Notes: generated from the sequence alone by a model not told the origin. DNA of 64,000 nt from Acidobacteriaceae bacterium (GCA_021323655.1 JAJPKO010000036.1:62001-126000), one strand, 5' to 3'. Numbered from the stretch's first letter, positions 18,249-27,731 are shown. Numbers and translations are program-made.

Positions 18249-19361
18249 ATGCGCGTACTCATTGCAGGCGGCGGGACCGGGGGCCATATTATGCCGGCGC
18301 TCGCCATTGCCCAAGCCCTCAGGCAGAAATACCAGGCCGAACTCCTCTTTGTTGGCACGCCGCGCGGGCTTGAATCGCGGCTTGTCCCGCAGGCAGGGCA
18401 TCGCCTCGAACTTATCCAAGTCGGCCAGTTCAACCATGTGAGCCTGACCACGCGTCTGCGCACGCTCTTTGATCTTCCAGCCAGCCTTCTGCACTGCCGC
18501 AAATTGCTCAAACAGTTCCGCCCTGAAGTGGTCATCAGCGTGGGCGGATATGCATCGGGCCCGGCCACCATCGCCGCCATCCTTGCCCGCATTCCCACGC
18601 TGGCTGTCGAGCCGAATGCTTATCCGGGCATGGCCAACCGGCTGGTCGGGAAGCATGTCTCTGCGGCGGCGGTGAATTTTGAGCCAGCCATCCGGTATTT
18701 CCGCAATGCGCAGGTCACGGGCATTCCGGTACGCGCCGAGTTTTTCCGCCTCCAGATGCGCCCGGCAGACGCTCCTTCACACCTGCTCGTCTTTGGGGGA
18801 AGCCAGGGTGCGCGCGCGCTGAACCGCGCGATGCCGCCCATCGTCGCAAGGCTGCTTGGTGCTGTTCCGGGGCTGACGATTTTGCATCAGGCGGGGGCGC
18901 GCCACGCCGAAGAGACACAAGCTGCTTATGCTGCCACGGGAGCTGACCCCGCACGCTGGCAAGTCCACGCCTTTCTCGATGACATGCCCCGCCGATTCGA
19001 GGCCGCCGACCTTATCCTCTCCCGCAGTGGGGCCAGTACGGTCGCCGAAGAGATGGCCGCTGGCAAGCCCGCGCTGCTGGTTCCTTTTCCTGGCGCGGCC
19101 GACGATCACCAGCGGAAGAACGCCGAGGTCATGGTGCAAGCCAACGCTGCGCGCATGCTGATTGAGTCTGAAATGGCGCCGGAGCGACTGCTTGAGACCC
19201 TCGTCTCTCTATTCAAAGACCGCATGGCCCTCCGGCAGATGGGTGAAAATGCGCGGAAGCTGGCACATCCGGATGCGGCCGAGAAGATTGCAGACATGGT
19301 TGCCAGGCTGGCAGCCAGTAATCAGCCAACAGGGTCCGAATACCAAGATCGCAGAGTATAA
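18249..19361 (+). CDS. murG: UDP-GlcNAc:lipid I N-acetylglucosaminyltransferase
   Basis: Peripheral membrane GT-B glycosyltransferase that converts lipid I to lipid II. The 370-aa protein has GGGTGGHIMPALA at the N-terminus, FGGSQGARALN (about 182) and the UDP-GlcNAc-binding SRSGASTVAEEMAAGKPALLVPFP block (about 259-282). It follows the broken NYN gene and ends the mur block. murC, ddl, ftsQ, ftsA and ftsZ do not follow. Confidence 0.95.
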   Translation: MRVLIAGGGTGGHIMPALAIAQALRQKYQAELLFVGTPRGLESRLVPQAGHRLELIQVGQFNHVSLTTRLRTLFDLPASLLHCRKLLKQFRPEVVISVGGYASGPATIAAILARIPTLAVEPNAYPGMANRLVGKHVSAAAVNFEPAIRYFRNAQVTGIPVRAEFFRLQMRPADAPSHLLVFGGSQGARALNRAMPPIVARLLGAVPGLTILHQAGARHAEETQAAYAATGADPARWQVHAFLDDMPRRFEAADLILSRSGASTVAEEMAAGKPALLVPFPGAADDHQRKNAEVMVQANAARMLIESEMAPERLLETLVSLFKDRMALRQMGENARKLAHPDAAEKIADMVARLAASNQPTGSEYQDRRV

Positions 19362-19463
19362 AAAATTTCTTGCGCTGGGTTGAACTTGTAGTAGGATTCC
19401 GGCATCCCCCTTTCGGCCCACGTCCCCCCGCAGGTGTGAAATTCCAGTGTTACGGGAGAGCCT

Positions 19464-21212
19464 ATGCGCTGCAAGGCCCGGTTGTATTTTGTGCTTTTTC
19501 TGTCTTGTGTTCTGGCCGTTCTTACCTATGCAGAGAACCAGCCCTCGCGGCAGCTTCCGCAGGTGCAGCCAGGCGTGCCTTATGCCGCACAACTGGCCAT
19601 TCCACCCGGCCTGGGCTATCCGTTTGAGGAATGCAAGCTGGCCGGGGACCCTCTGCCCAAGGGTCTGATCTTTGACTGCGACCGCCTTCAACTCAAGGGG
19701 CAAGTGTCCGAAAAGCAGGAGAAGACATATGCACTTCATCTGCTTCTGGCGGACGCTCAGAGAAATGAGAAGAGTTTTGTGCTGTTGCTCAGGGTATCGA
19801 GCAGGCCGACAGTGGTGAATTTAGGAGATGCGCCAGAAGCTAATACCACAGCACGAGACAATTCCGTAGTTTCGAGTGTTAGGGGTGAGATTGGGCCAGA
19901 TTTGAAAGCATTAAACAAACCAATATCAGCCGAAAAAGCTTTACCCGATAAGGAGACAGCTTCAATGGCCTACTCCAGCCCAGGGGCTGTTATTGAAGAT
20001 TCAAGAAATGCGAATGACCTTCAGGCGGCAATGGTCCAGCTCATACGGACTTCTCTAGCGACTAAACCTGCACGGAACAACAATCTGCCTGCATCCAAAA
20101 CAATAAAGTCGAAGCATGCATTTTTTAGCAATATTAATCTAATCTGCGATGAAATCCCCAATGCGGATAATGCTGTTACAGCAGATGCGTCTGCTCAGAG
20201 CAAACTGATGAAGTTAATCGCATGTCCGGACCCCAAAAAGGCAGATCAAGATTCTAATTGTGCACAATACACGGTCAGCTTACGAAGCATCGAAGATGAA
20301 GCAAAGGGAGCTTCATCAAAGCTGAAATCCTGTGTTACCCTCGATAATTCTCTCAGCACAATTGCCAAAAGTTGGTATCTCGCACGAGCAGCAGCCTGGG
20401 ATGCACTGGTGGTAGATATAAATGCTCATCAGCACGAGGTAGCCACTAAAACGTATTTGCCAGGTGCTGAACTAAGCCAACCGCTAATCGGGGACCCATT
20501 AACAGCAGTAGCCGTTGGGGCTGGCAACAGTCCTCAGAATTCCTGGGTCAAAGAACAAATAGGAGTGGGTTCGAGGGTCATCAGCCAAAGTGCCGCTGAC
20601 TACTCAAACAACAGCAATGTTTTGTCAAAAAACGGAACAGGTATGCAAGCACCTGTATTTCTACTTGGCGCAGCATTCCAAATGCCGCAATTTGACCGCC
20701 ACTTCTCTTTCCATAAGCTTGGATCGTCCAAAGGAAATAGGTTATCTGGCGTGGCTCCCACTTCTATATTCACTAATTTACAGTTTTCTCCAAATAGCAC
20801 GAACGTATTGAACGGATACACGTTTGGTTTTGGATATCGTTTAGGTGGCAAGGAAAGTCCACTTGATTTCCTTGTCGGCTATTCTGTTTCTCCATTCAAT
20901 GAGCCTTCGGCTGGATTTAGAATTGCTGCGTCTCAGGTGGTCACCAAGAACGCCGAATCACAGAAACCTTTGCCTGTTTATCTACGGTACGATGCGGCAA
21001 AAATTCTTGATTTTAAGGACTACCCTGATGCGTTGGATGGGTTTCCGGTCCTTACTCAAAATCCTGATGGGACTCAAGGATCTCCAATTTACTCAGGGAA
21101 CGTTTTGACTACACATTACCGTGGAGGCATATTTCTCGGTTTGTCCTTTTCTTATGACTTGCTCGAGCTCTTCCAGCCAAAACAAACGGGTTCTACTCCT
21201 ACTCCGCATTAA
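19464..21212 (+). CDS. Secreted protein of unknown function with possible outer-membrane beta domain
   Basis: A 582-aa protein with a signal peptide (about residues 1-25, cleavage near TYAEN). An Ig-like putative domain follows (about 30-110, VQPGVPYAAQLAIPPGLG). The Ser/Asn-rich middle has lower GC than its neighbours, and the C-terminal third has alternating aromatic strands resembling a small beta-barrel. I recognise no family. ATG 19464 follows GGGAG. Confidence 0.65.
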   Translation: MRCKARLYFVLFLSCVLAVLTYAENQPSRQLPQVQPGVPYAAQLAIPPGLGYPFEECKLAGDPLPKGLIFDCDRLQLKGQVSEKQEKTYALHLLLADAQRNEKSFVLLLRVSSRPTVVNLGDAPEANTTARDNSVVSSVRGEIGPDLKALNKPISAEKALPDKETASMAYSSPGAVIEDSRNANDLQAAMVQLIRTSLATKPARNNNLPASKTIKSKHAFFSNINLICDEIPNADNAVTADASAQSKLMKLIACPDPKKADQDSNCAQYTVSLRSIEDEAKGASSKLKSCVTLDNSLSTIAKSWYLARAAAWDALVVDINAHQHEVATKTYLPGAELSQPLIGDPLTAVAVGAGNSPQNSWVKEQIGVGSRVISQSAADYSNNSNVLSKNGTGMQAPVFLLGAAFQMPQFDRHFSFHKLGSSKGNRLSGVAPTSIFTNLQFSPNSTNVLNGYTFGFGYRLGGKESPLDFLVGYSVSPFNEPSAGFRIAASQVVTKNAESQKPLPVYLRYDAAKILDFKDYPDALDGFPVLTQNPDGTQGSPIYSGNVLTTHYRGGIFLGLSFSYDLLELFQPKQTGSTPTPH

Positions 21213-21283
21213 GTAAAGCTGCAAGGCAAGTAGTAATTCTACCCTCTGCTTTCCACAGATATAGGACGCTCTGCCTGTCTCTG

Positions 21284-21970
21284 TCAGGCGGGGATGTTCT
21301 TCTTTCTGCGGCTCAGGACGAAGTCGTTGTCGCGTTTACGCCGGACGGCGGTTGCGCGGTCAATCTTCCGCCAGAAGGCCCAGAAGTAATCAATGGCGGA
21401 GATGGTCGAGACCAGCACCATAAAGTAGACGGCGGTTACCGCTACCGGGCGCACAGGCATCAGGAACCAGCCGAAATGCCAGTAGTCCCAGCGGTGCGCC
21501 AGGATAATGGCGACGACGGAGACAATCTGGATGACGGTCTTGAGTTTGCCGAGGTCGCTGGCTTCAATGGTGAAGCCTTCGGTGCTGGCGATGCTGCGCA
21601 GTCCGCTCACCAGAAACTCGCGGCCAATCACCAGTACCGCGATCCAGGGCTTCATGATGTCCGGCGTGTACTGCACCAGGCAAATGAAGGCCGCCGTGAT
21701 CAGCAGCTTGTCGGCCAGCGGATCGAGCAGCATTCCAATGGTCGTAATCTGGCCGCGCCGCCGCGCGAGGTAGCCGTCTACGCCGTCAGAGATGGAAACC
21801 AGAATGAAGAAGAGCGAGGTGAGCAGCTCCTGCTCCCCGTTCGGTCCCCTAAGAGGGAAGTGCGGCGACAGCATCCAGATAAGGAGCGGCACGCACAGGA
21901 TGCGTCCCATCGTAATGGAGTTGGGAAGGTTCACGGCACGGCCCGAGGCGAGAAGCGCGTTCTCCTTCAA
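21284..21970 (-). CDS. pgsA: CDP-diacylglycerol-glycerol-3-phosphate 3-phosphatidyltransferase
   Basis: Membrane enzyme that makes phosphatidylglycerol phosphate. The CDP-alcohol phosphotransferase motif D-x2-D-G-x2-A-R-x8-G-x3-D-x3-D is present as SDGVDGYLARRRGQ and GMLLDPLADK. The protein has about five membrane helices, 228 aa from a TTG at 21970. A GTG at 21934, giving VNLPNSIT, is a serious alternative start. It lies 24 bp downstream of the GH38-like gene on the same strand. Confidence 0.93.
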   Translation of the reverse strand: MKENALLASGRAVNLPNSITMGRILCVPLLIWMLSPHFPLRGPNGEQELLTSLFFILVSISDGVDGYLARRRGQITTIGMLLDPLADKLLITAAFICLVQYTPDIMKPWIAVLVIGREFLVSGLRSIASTEGFTIEASDLGKLKTVIQIVSVVAIILAHRWDYWHFGWFLMPVRPVAVTAVYFMVLVSTISAIDYFWAFWRKIDRATAVRRKRDNDFVLSRRKKNIPA

Positions 21971-21994
21971 TTATGCACCACCATCAGGGGCAAT

Positions 21995-24067
21995 TCACAC
22001 CCGCAAAGTGAAGCGGAGGCGCATATTTTCGCCATACCACATGATGTAGTTCGTTCCCCAGGCATTGTTGTACAGGCTGCAATGGACGCCCCTGGAAAGA
22101 TCGGGCTGCGAGCGGGAGAAGTTCAGCGGTGACTTTTCCCCAAAGGCAAATAGCGGCGCATCGAGCGTCTCGATCCGGAGGGATTCACTGCCATTCTTGC
22201 ACGCGAGTCCGGACGAGACCCCATGCAGGTGCCGGCTTCCGGCCTCCACCACATCCAGCGGTGATAGCTGCTCCCCGGCCTTGTCAATGATCCAGCCCTG
22301 AGGGTCGGCAGTTGCCGGATGGAAGGTCAGCCACAAAGCCTCCGGCATCCGGGTCGCGGGTTTGTCAAAGCAGTAGAAGTTCAAATGCACGACAGGGTCG
22401 GAATCGGGCAGGAGCAGCTCGAGAAAGAGCTTTTGCGGCCAGGCTGCGCGTCCGGAGGAGAAGGCCCCGGCATCCTGCAGAGCCAACTGTGCGAGCACGC
22501 GATGTCCTTTCCCGTCCTTGCCGACGTGCAAGGACGTTAACGCAGGCAGCCATTCCTGGCTCCTGGCGGCAAAACGCTCGATGTTGGGTTTGCCGAAGTC
22601 CTTCTTCGCCCAGTCAGCATCGCTGATAATGTAGTTCGCAAAAAAACGCGTGTAGTCCTGCTGCGAAAGTGTCTGGTAGGAGAACAGGGCCAGAGGATGG
22701 TCCGCGGAGGCCCATTCGCGACCGGTCGCTTTGTTCCGCAGACGCCGAATGGCTCCGGTCTTCCGTTCCACCCCCAGAATGAAGTGCGCTGTTTCGATGT
22801 CCTTCTCGGCCGGATGCGCCTTTCCGGAAAGCTGCGGCGGTTCTGCTTCCAGCTTGCGCACTGCATCGAGCGCTTCGGTGTTCAGCGGAGCAGGCAAGCG
22901 GTTGAGGGCAACGAACAGGTCCTGCCGCTTTTCCTGCCAGCTGAACTCGACGACCTTGTAGTTCTTCGTTCCGAGCATCGGCTTCAGGTCCTGCGGCAGG
23001 TAGTGGTCAAAGTCGAGCCATGTCTTCGTGTCTGTGCCCCAGGTGTGCTCTGGCTCAAGCAACAGGCCCCGCAGCAGTGCAACGTCGGTCGCATCGCCCA
23101 CACGAAACCTGTTCTGTCCGATCCACTTCTGCCGCAGCCGAGCCACTTCGCGGTAGCGCGCGACCTTGAGCGGGTCGCTGGCGACGCCGTATATCCAGGT
23201 GTCGCCGATCTCCTGTGTCAGCACCGGGAGATTGCTGCGATGCGGCCAGACAGCATTGGCAATCTCTGTGAGGTTCGTTGCCTTGATCTGCGCATTCGGA
23301 TATTGCAGTTTCAGCAGCGCGTAGGTCTTGCGAATCTCCGCCGGAGTATGTGGACCGCTATTGTCTCCGCGCACTACTACCGCAATGGCAAGGTCCGTGT
23401 TCGGAACGCGCGTCACGCCGCCGTAGCCGTGGTGATACATGACCGCCAGCGTCGCGCCGTTCGAGTCCTTCCACAGAAACATGGGAGGCACCTTCGCGGG
23501 AGTGCTTGCATCATTCACGCCAATGTCGAGGAACTTGACTCCCTGGCTGGCAAGCGGAACTACCAGCCCGCGCGTGTGTCCGGGAACATCGGTCATTTTT
23601 GCGCCGGTGGTGGTTGTTCCAAAGCGGCGATCAAGACAGTGTGAAAGCCCGATGCAGCCTTCAATCATGGAGCGGTCGAGCATCTCGCTTTGCCAGGAGA
23701 CAGGCAGGGCGTGCCACGCAATGTCTCCGCGCTGGACGGCCTGCTCCATGCGCCTGCGGTCCTCGGGCGAGGCCTGCTCCAGGTATTCATAGAGCAGCCA
23801 GGATCCGGTGGTCCACACGTAGGCGGGGCCGCCGGACTGGCGCATCTGCTCCGCAATCTGGATTGCGTGAGGGAAGTATTCACTGAAGTAGCGATGGACC
23901 ACGTTGGCCTGAGTGTCAATGAACCCGGCATCGAAGTGGCACTTGAACATGACCAACACCCGCCTGACCTGCAGATCCGGCGGGCTGAAAGCAAAAGCAT
24001 GAAGCGGATCCCAGAGAAGAAGGCCGCCTGTGGCCAGAGCAGACTTGAGAAGTTCGCGGCGTCGCAT
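21995..24067 (-). CDS. Tat-exported GH38-like glycoside hydrolase (DUF5054-type)
   Basis: A 690-aa protein beginning with a twin-arginine-type signal (RRRELLKSALATGG). The N-terminal domain resembles the catalytic barrel of GH38 alpha-mannosidases: KCHFDAGFIDT corresponds to the HxHxDxG region, and FLDIGVND and YHHGYGG come later. The family is often annotated DUF5054. I use ATG 24067, 18 codons inside the longest frame, because it puts the RR motif at the N-terminus. The substrate is not known; alpha-mannoside or a related sugar is a family-based guess. Confidence 0.75.
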   Translation of the reverse strand: MRRRELLKSALATGGLLLWDPLHAFAFSPPDLQVRRVLVMFKCHFDAGFIDTQANVVHRYFSEYFPHAIQIAEQMRQSGGPAYVWTTGSWLLYEYLEQASPEDRRRMEQAVQRGDIAWHALPVSWQSEMLDRSMIEGCIGLSHCLDRRFGTTTTGAKMTDVPGHTRGLVVPLASQGVKFLDIGVNDASTPAKVPPMFLWKDSNGATLAVMYHHGYGGVTRVPNTDLAIAVVVRGDNSGPHTPAEIRKTYALLKLQYPNAQIKATNLTEIANAVWPHRSNLPVLTQEIGDTWIYGVASDPLKVARYREVARLRQKWIGQNRFRVGDATDVALLRGLLLEPEHTWGTDTKTWLDFDHYLPQDLKPMLGTKNYKVVEFSWQEKRQDLFVALNRLPAPLNTEALDAVRKLEAEPPQLSGKAHPAEKDIETAHFILGVERKTGAIRRLRNKATGREWASADHPLALFSYQTLSQQDYTRFFANYIISDADWAKKDFGKPNIERFAARSQEWLPALTSLHVGKDGKGHRVLAQLALQDAGAFSSGRAAWPQKLFLELLLPDSDPVVHLNFYCFDKPATRMPEALWLTFHPATADPQGWIIDKAGEQLSPLDVVEAGSRHLHGVSSGLACKNGSESLRIETLDAPLFAFGEKSPLNFSRSQPDLSRGVHCSLYNNAWGTNYIMWYGENMRLRFTLRV

Positions 24068-24224
24068 AACGGGTGAATGGAGTCGCCACCATTCTACATG
24101 CGGAAGAAAAGGGGCCGGCACGATCGCTGCCCCTTTTTATCTTTCCGTTCGGAATGGGATCTTGCCGCGATGCTGCAGAACACGCCCTGGCCATGCAGAA
24201 GTGATGCGTCCAGGCCCAGCTCCA

Positions 24225-24238
24225 GTGATTTGGATCAC
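24225..24238 (+). promoter_or_regulatory. CRP-type operator upstream of the rubrerythrin-like gene
   Basis: GTGA-N6-TCAC, centre 24231.5. TAGCCT (24261-24266) lies at the class II -10 position; predicted start 24273, 15 nt before the ATG. Confidence 0.75.
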
Positions 24239-24287
24239 AGAATCCAAAAGTAAATTCGACTAGCCTAGTTGAGGAGTGGAGGTGTTT

Positions 24288-24779
24288 ATGAAGACTAAGT
24301 TTACCCTTGTTGCTATCGTCCTAGCTGTTGCAGTGCTCTCTATCAGGCCTACGCATGCCCAGAATGACAAGAAGCTAAGTGAACAGACGATGCAAAATCT
24401 ATCCACCGCCATGCACGGCGAAGCGTTTGCATATGCAAAATACATGGCTTTTGCGGAGCACGCTCGGAAGAGCGGTGACACAGCGCTTGCGGACCTTCTT
24501 GAGAAGACGGCCAGGACGGAGTGGCTTGAGCATTTTGCGGAAGAAGCCAAGTTAGCTGGTCTTGTGGGGCCAAATGCCGACAACCTGAAAGATGCGATCA
24601 AGGGCGAGTCCTACGAAACAGAGACGATGTATCGCAACTTTGCGCAACAGGCCGAACAGGCAGGCGATCACGAAGCTGCGCAACGATTTGAAGAAATTCG
24701 GCAGGACGAAGCCAAGCACCGAGATGCATTCACTGCGGCACTTAACAATCTGGGAAAGAAGGGTCACGGAGATCGCTAG
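24288..24779 (+). CDS. Exported rubrerythrin-like diiron protein
   Basis: A 163-aa ferritin-like four-helix protein with a signal peptide (about residues 1-22, ending THAQ). Pairs of Glu and ExxH-type residues typical of a diiron site are visible: HGEAFAYAKY, RTEWLEHFAEEA, ESYETETMY, EEIRQDEAKH. The C-terminal rubredoxin domain of classical rubrerythrin is missing. Export is unusual, since most rubrerythrins are cytoplasmic peroxide reductases. ATG 24288 follows GGAGGT. It starts an operon with the haem-binding and AI-2E genes and opens the stress island. Confidence 0.85.
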   Translation: MKTKFTLVAIVLAVAVLSIRPTHAQNDKKLSEQTMQNLSTAMHGEAFAYAKYMAFAEHARKSGDTALADLLEKTARTEWLEHFAEEAKLAGLVGPNADNLKDAIKGESYETETMYRNFAQQAEQAGDHEAAQRFEEIRQDEAKHRDAFTAALNNLGKKGHGDR

Positions 24780-24801
24780 TTCATTTGAAAGGAGGGATTT
24801 T

Positions 24802-25275
24802 ATGAGGACAAGGTGGAAGTGGCTTTTTGCAATCTGTCTTATTGCAGCCGCGATTCAGCTGATAAGGCCAGATACGTCCAACCCTCCAGTAAATACGTCT
24901 CAAACGATCCAGGCAGGACTGCCTGTTGATCCTGCTGTTTCTGCACTGTTCGCTCGCTCTTGCAATGATTGTCATTCGAACCTGACAGCATGGCCGTGGT
25001 ACAGCAAGGTCGCTCCAGTGTCGTGGATGATAGTTTCTGATGTCCGTCGTGGAAGGGGTGACCTTAACTTTTCAGAATGGGGAGCATACCCCGCCGAAAA
25101 GCAGCAGGAATTGTTGAAAGAGATATGCCAACAGGTTTCAGACAAAGAAATGCCTGGGTCTATATATGTACTGATGCATCCGGCGTCAAAATTATCTGAC
25201 ACCGACATCCGTTCGATTTGTACATGGACGCAATCCCTAACCAAGCCCAATGACAACACGCGGTCAAAAGAGTAG
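24802..25275 (+). CDS. Haem-binding domain protein (Haem_bd, CxxCH)
   Basis: A 157-aa protein with an N-terminal membrane or signal segment (WLFAICLIAAAIQLI) and a single CNDCH haem-attachment motif at residues 54-58. SNLTAWPWYSKVAPVSW follows, which is characteristic of the Haem_bd family. It is probably a membrane-anchored periplasmic monohaem cytochrome. ATG 24802 has a strong GGAGGG site; the gene lies 22 bp after the rubrerythrin-like gene. Confidence 0.85.
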   Translation: MRTRWKWLFAICLIAAAIQLIRPDTSNPPVNTSQTIQAGLPVDPAVSALFARSCNDCHSNLTAWPWYSKVAPVSWMIVSDVRRGRGDLNFSEWGAYPAEKQQELLKEICQQVSDKEMPGSIYVLMHPASKLSDTDIRSICTWTQSLTKPNDNTRSKE

Positions 25276-25278
25276 ACC

Positions 25279-26469
25279 ATGCGTCCTGAAGCGAATAGAA
25301 CGGAGGAGTTCAAGCTCCGCGCTCAGTTCGTAGTTCTGTTTGTGGCTGGGGTCTTCCTGGTCCTCTCGATTGCCTGGATAGCACGGGCAATCTTGCTGTT
25401 GTTCTTTGCTGCCATTCTCTGTTCGTTGTTATTGACTACGGCTACTAATTGGGTGCACGCAAAGCTGAAACTTCCCCGAGGAATTGCCTTAACAACTGTG
25501 GTAATAACCATAGCTGGCCTTTCCGCCCTCGGTATTTGGCTCCGTGGCTCCGCTATTGCAGAACAATTCTTAAAGCTGCAGATTGATCTACCTCTTGCCA
25601 CGCACAAATTGTATGGAAAACTCCAGGCGACGGATTGGGGACAATGGTTCCTGGCTCGACTCAAAGAAAGTACACAGCAAATGGGTGGCCTGGCATTCGC
25701 CGTGTCTCGTATTGGTGGGATGGTGCTAACGACCGCGACTGCTGTGGGGGCGCTTGTGGTCCTGTCTATTGCCAGCCTCTACTTTGCGGCAGAACCCGAC
25801 ACCTATTTGAAGGGCCTTCGCCTTATTACACCTTCGCGCTACCAGAATGCGGTTGAACGTTGTCTGACGAGCGCAGCCGTACAACTCCGCTACTGGCTAC
25901 TTGCGAAGTTTATTTCCATGATTGCTGTGGGGGTGCTCGTCTTTATTGGGTTGTGGATTCTAAAAATTCCACTTGCCGGGACCCTGGGTATCATTGCGGC
26001 GATTCTGACCTTCATACCGAACGTTGGCCCGATACTTTCGGGGGTCCCCGCTGGATTGCTTGCTTTCGCGATCAGTCCAGCGAAAGGCCTGTTGACGGTC
26101 TCATTATTTTTCTTAGTACATTTCATCGAGGGGAATTTCGTGACGCCGCTGGCAGAGCGGGAGATTGTAAAGCTCCCGCCCGCGCTTACCTTGGCTGTTC
26201 AGCTGTTTCTGGCAACGATAACGGGAGCTATTGGCGTCGCACTGGCAGCACCGTTGATCGCAGCAGCTTCGGGAATCGTTCTGGCGCTTCGGACAGAAAA
26301 AGACAAAGTAAACCATGATAGCCACTCGGGAGATGATCAAATCAGCTTACATTCTTCTTCACTAACGGATCACGATAAATTCCCCGGCAAGCATCAGGAG
26401 TACGCCAACCAAGCCGATTGCGGTGAATTTACGAAACCGGGTGGTCCCCCATATCAGGGCAATGCCTAA
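25279..26469 (+). CDS. AI-2E family transporter / PerM-like permease
   Basis: A 396-aa membrane protein with about eight helices and the family block LAGTLGIIAAILTFIPNVGP, followed by SGVPAGLLAFAISP. It starts 3 bp after the haem protein, so it belongs to the same operon. The last ~35 residues are polar, His-rich and read antisense into the end of the DUF4010-type gene (108-bp convergent overlap), so the tail may be a random extension past an ancestral stop. Confidence 0.85.
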   Translation: MRPEANRTEEFKLRAQFVVLFVAGVFLVLSIAWIARAILLLFFAAILCSLLLTTATNWVHAKLKLPRGIALTTVVITIAGLSALGIWLRGSAIAEQFLKLQIDLPLATHKLYGKLQATDWGQWFLARLKESTQQMGGLAFAVSRIGGMVLTTATAVGALVVLSIASLYFAAEPDTYLKGLRLITPSRYQNAVERCLTSAAVQLRYWLLAKFISMIAVGVLVFIGLWILKIPLAGTLGIIAAILTFIPNVGPILSGVPAGLLAFAISPAKGLLTVSLFFLVHFIEGNFVTPLAEREIVKLPPALTLAVQLFLATITGAIGVALAAPLIAAASGIVLALRTEKDKVNHDSHSGDDQISLHSSSLTDHDKFPGKHQEYANQADCGEFTKPGGPPYQGNA

Positions 26470-27603
26470 TTTCACCAGAGTGTTACAAACAATGCCTAAT
26501 ACCAAAACCCTTGCCGCTTCTCTTGTTTCCATGCCCTGTCGAACCATAGGCAGAAGAGAGGCGACAAGAGCATCAATGTCGATGGACCCAAGCAGTCCAG
26601 CAGAGCCCAATATGCCTGCCGTTCCAAACTTCAGACGCGCAATGGTAACCAAATACTGAGACGCAATAAAGATCAGGGAAAGATAGAGGGCTGTGATGAT
26701 GCGTAGCGGGGTCTTTTCTTCCAGCGAACCGATTTCCCTGGTCTGCCGCCGCAGGCTATAGAAGCTTGTTAGACCTCCCACTAAGACCGGTGCGACAACA
26801 TACGCCAGAGTCACACCGGCAAGAGCGGGGCGAAGAAAAACACACAAGACACATACCCGGAGCATAGAGACGGCTGTCGCCGCCATCACGCCCCCAAAGA
26901 GAGGAATATGAGATTCCAGATACCTCCGGCTATCCCGCGCGAAAGCCAACGTTACCTGGGTAGAAGAAACGAGTCCACCGATGAATCCTGTAAGGACCCA
27001 GCCAATCTGATTGCCTAGAATTTTTCTGGCAAGGTAACCAAGGAAGCTGATCCCTGAAAATATCAAGACCAGAACCCAGATAGATCGCAGATTCAATATT
27101 CCCTGGGGGCCGAAATTTCGTGAAGGAAGGAGCGGAAGAACAATGAGCGCCATCGCTGCAAATTGTGCCGCTGCCTCCAACTCAACTGCGCCGACGCGAT
27201 GGACGAAGGTATGAAGCCAGGATTTTTCGATGAGCAACAACAATGTCCACGCATAGAGAGCGGTGGCAATACTCAGGTGGCCAAGACCAGCAACTACACC
27301 GCTGGCTATCACCACCAGCGCAGCAACTTCGGTGGTCGCATCGCGCGCAATTCGGCCTGCATTCAGCCGCACGATCAACACCGTAAGTGCGGCACTGACT
27401 AAGAGGACTATTCCAGGAACAACGAAGTTTTTTGTGATGAGGAATCCGCACACTCCCGATAGGGTTCCAAGCAGAGTAAAGGTGCGGAGGCCTCCGATCG
27501 CTCCGGGCTCGTTTTCTTTATAGGCTCGCTGCCGATCAATACCGACCGCAGCACCACCGAGGGCTGCAATTGCTATTCCGAGAAGGCCGTTATTTTCAAG
27601 CAC
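26362..27603 (-). CDS. MgtC/SapB- and DUF4010-type membrane protein
   Basis: A 413-aa protein with about twelve membrane helices. The N-terminal half shows the MgtC/SapB-like block GAAVGIDRQRAYKENEPGAIGGLRTF, and the C-terminal half is of the DUF4010 type (VSSTQVTLAFARDSR, later FGTAGILGSAG). I place the start at GTG 27603, with AGAGG eight bases upstream; a TTG at 27645 is possible. It is transcribed divergently from the next USP, each with its own operator. A transport or magnesium-linked role is only inferred from the family. Confidence 0.8.
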   Translation of the reverse strand: MLENNGLLGIAIAALGGAAVGIDRQRAYKENEPGAIGGLRTFTLLGTLSGVCGFLITKNFVVPGIVLLVSAALTVLIVRLNAGRIARDATTEVAALVVIASGVVAGLGHLSIATALYAWTLLLLIEKSWLHTFVHRVGAVELEAAAQFAAMALIVLPLLPSRNFGPQGILNLRSIWVLVLIFSGISFLGYLARKILGNQIGWVLTGFIGGLVSSTQVTLAFARDSRRYLESHIPLFGGVMAATAVSMLRVCVLCVFLRPALAGVTLAYVVAPVLVGGLTSFYSLRRQTREIGSLEEKTPLRIITALYLSLIFIASQYLVTIARLKFGTAGILGSAGLLGSIDIDALVASLLPMVRQGMETREAARVLVLGIVCNTLVKLGIALIWGTTRFRKFTAIGLVGVLLMLAGEFIVIR

Positions 27604-27696
27604 TATCGCGACCTCTTCTTCAGGCTTGCGTGTCCTTGATCCCAATGGACAAGCACATTAAGCAAGGAATGATACAGGAGCCAGTACCTGAAGGTT

Positions 27697-27710
27697 GTGA
27701 TGAAAATCAC
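27697..27710 (-). promoter_or_regulatory. CRP-type operator for the DUF4010-type gene
   Basis: GTGA-N6-TCAC, centre 27703.5. On the minus strand TATCAT (27674-27669) is exactly at the class II -10 position; predicted start 27662. Confidence 0.7.
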
Positions 27711-27731
27711 GAGCGAAGTAGCAAAACCGGC

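Noticed and set aside
22697-23644. 315-codon plus-strand frame opposite the GH38-like gene
   Set aside because: Antisense shadow in high-GC DNA; no recognisable domain.
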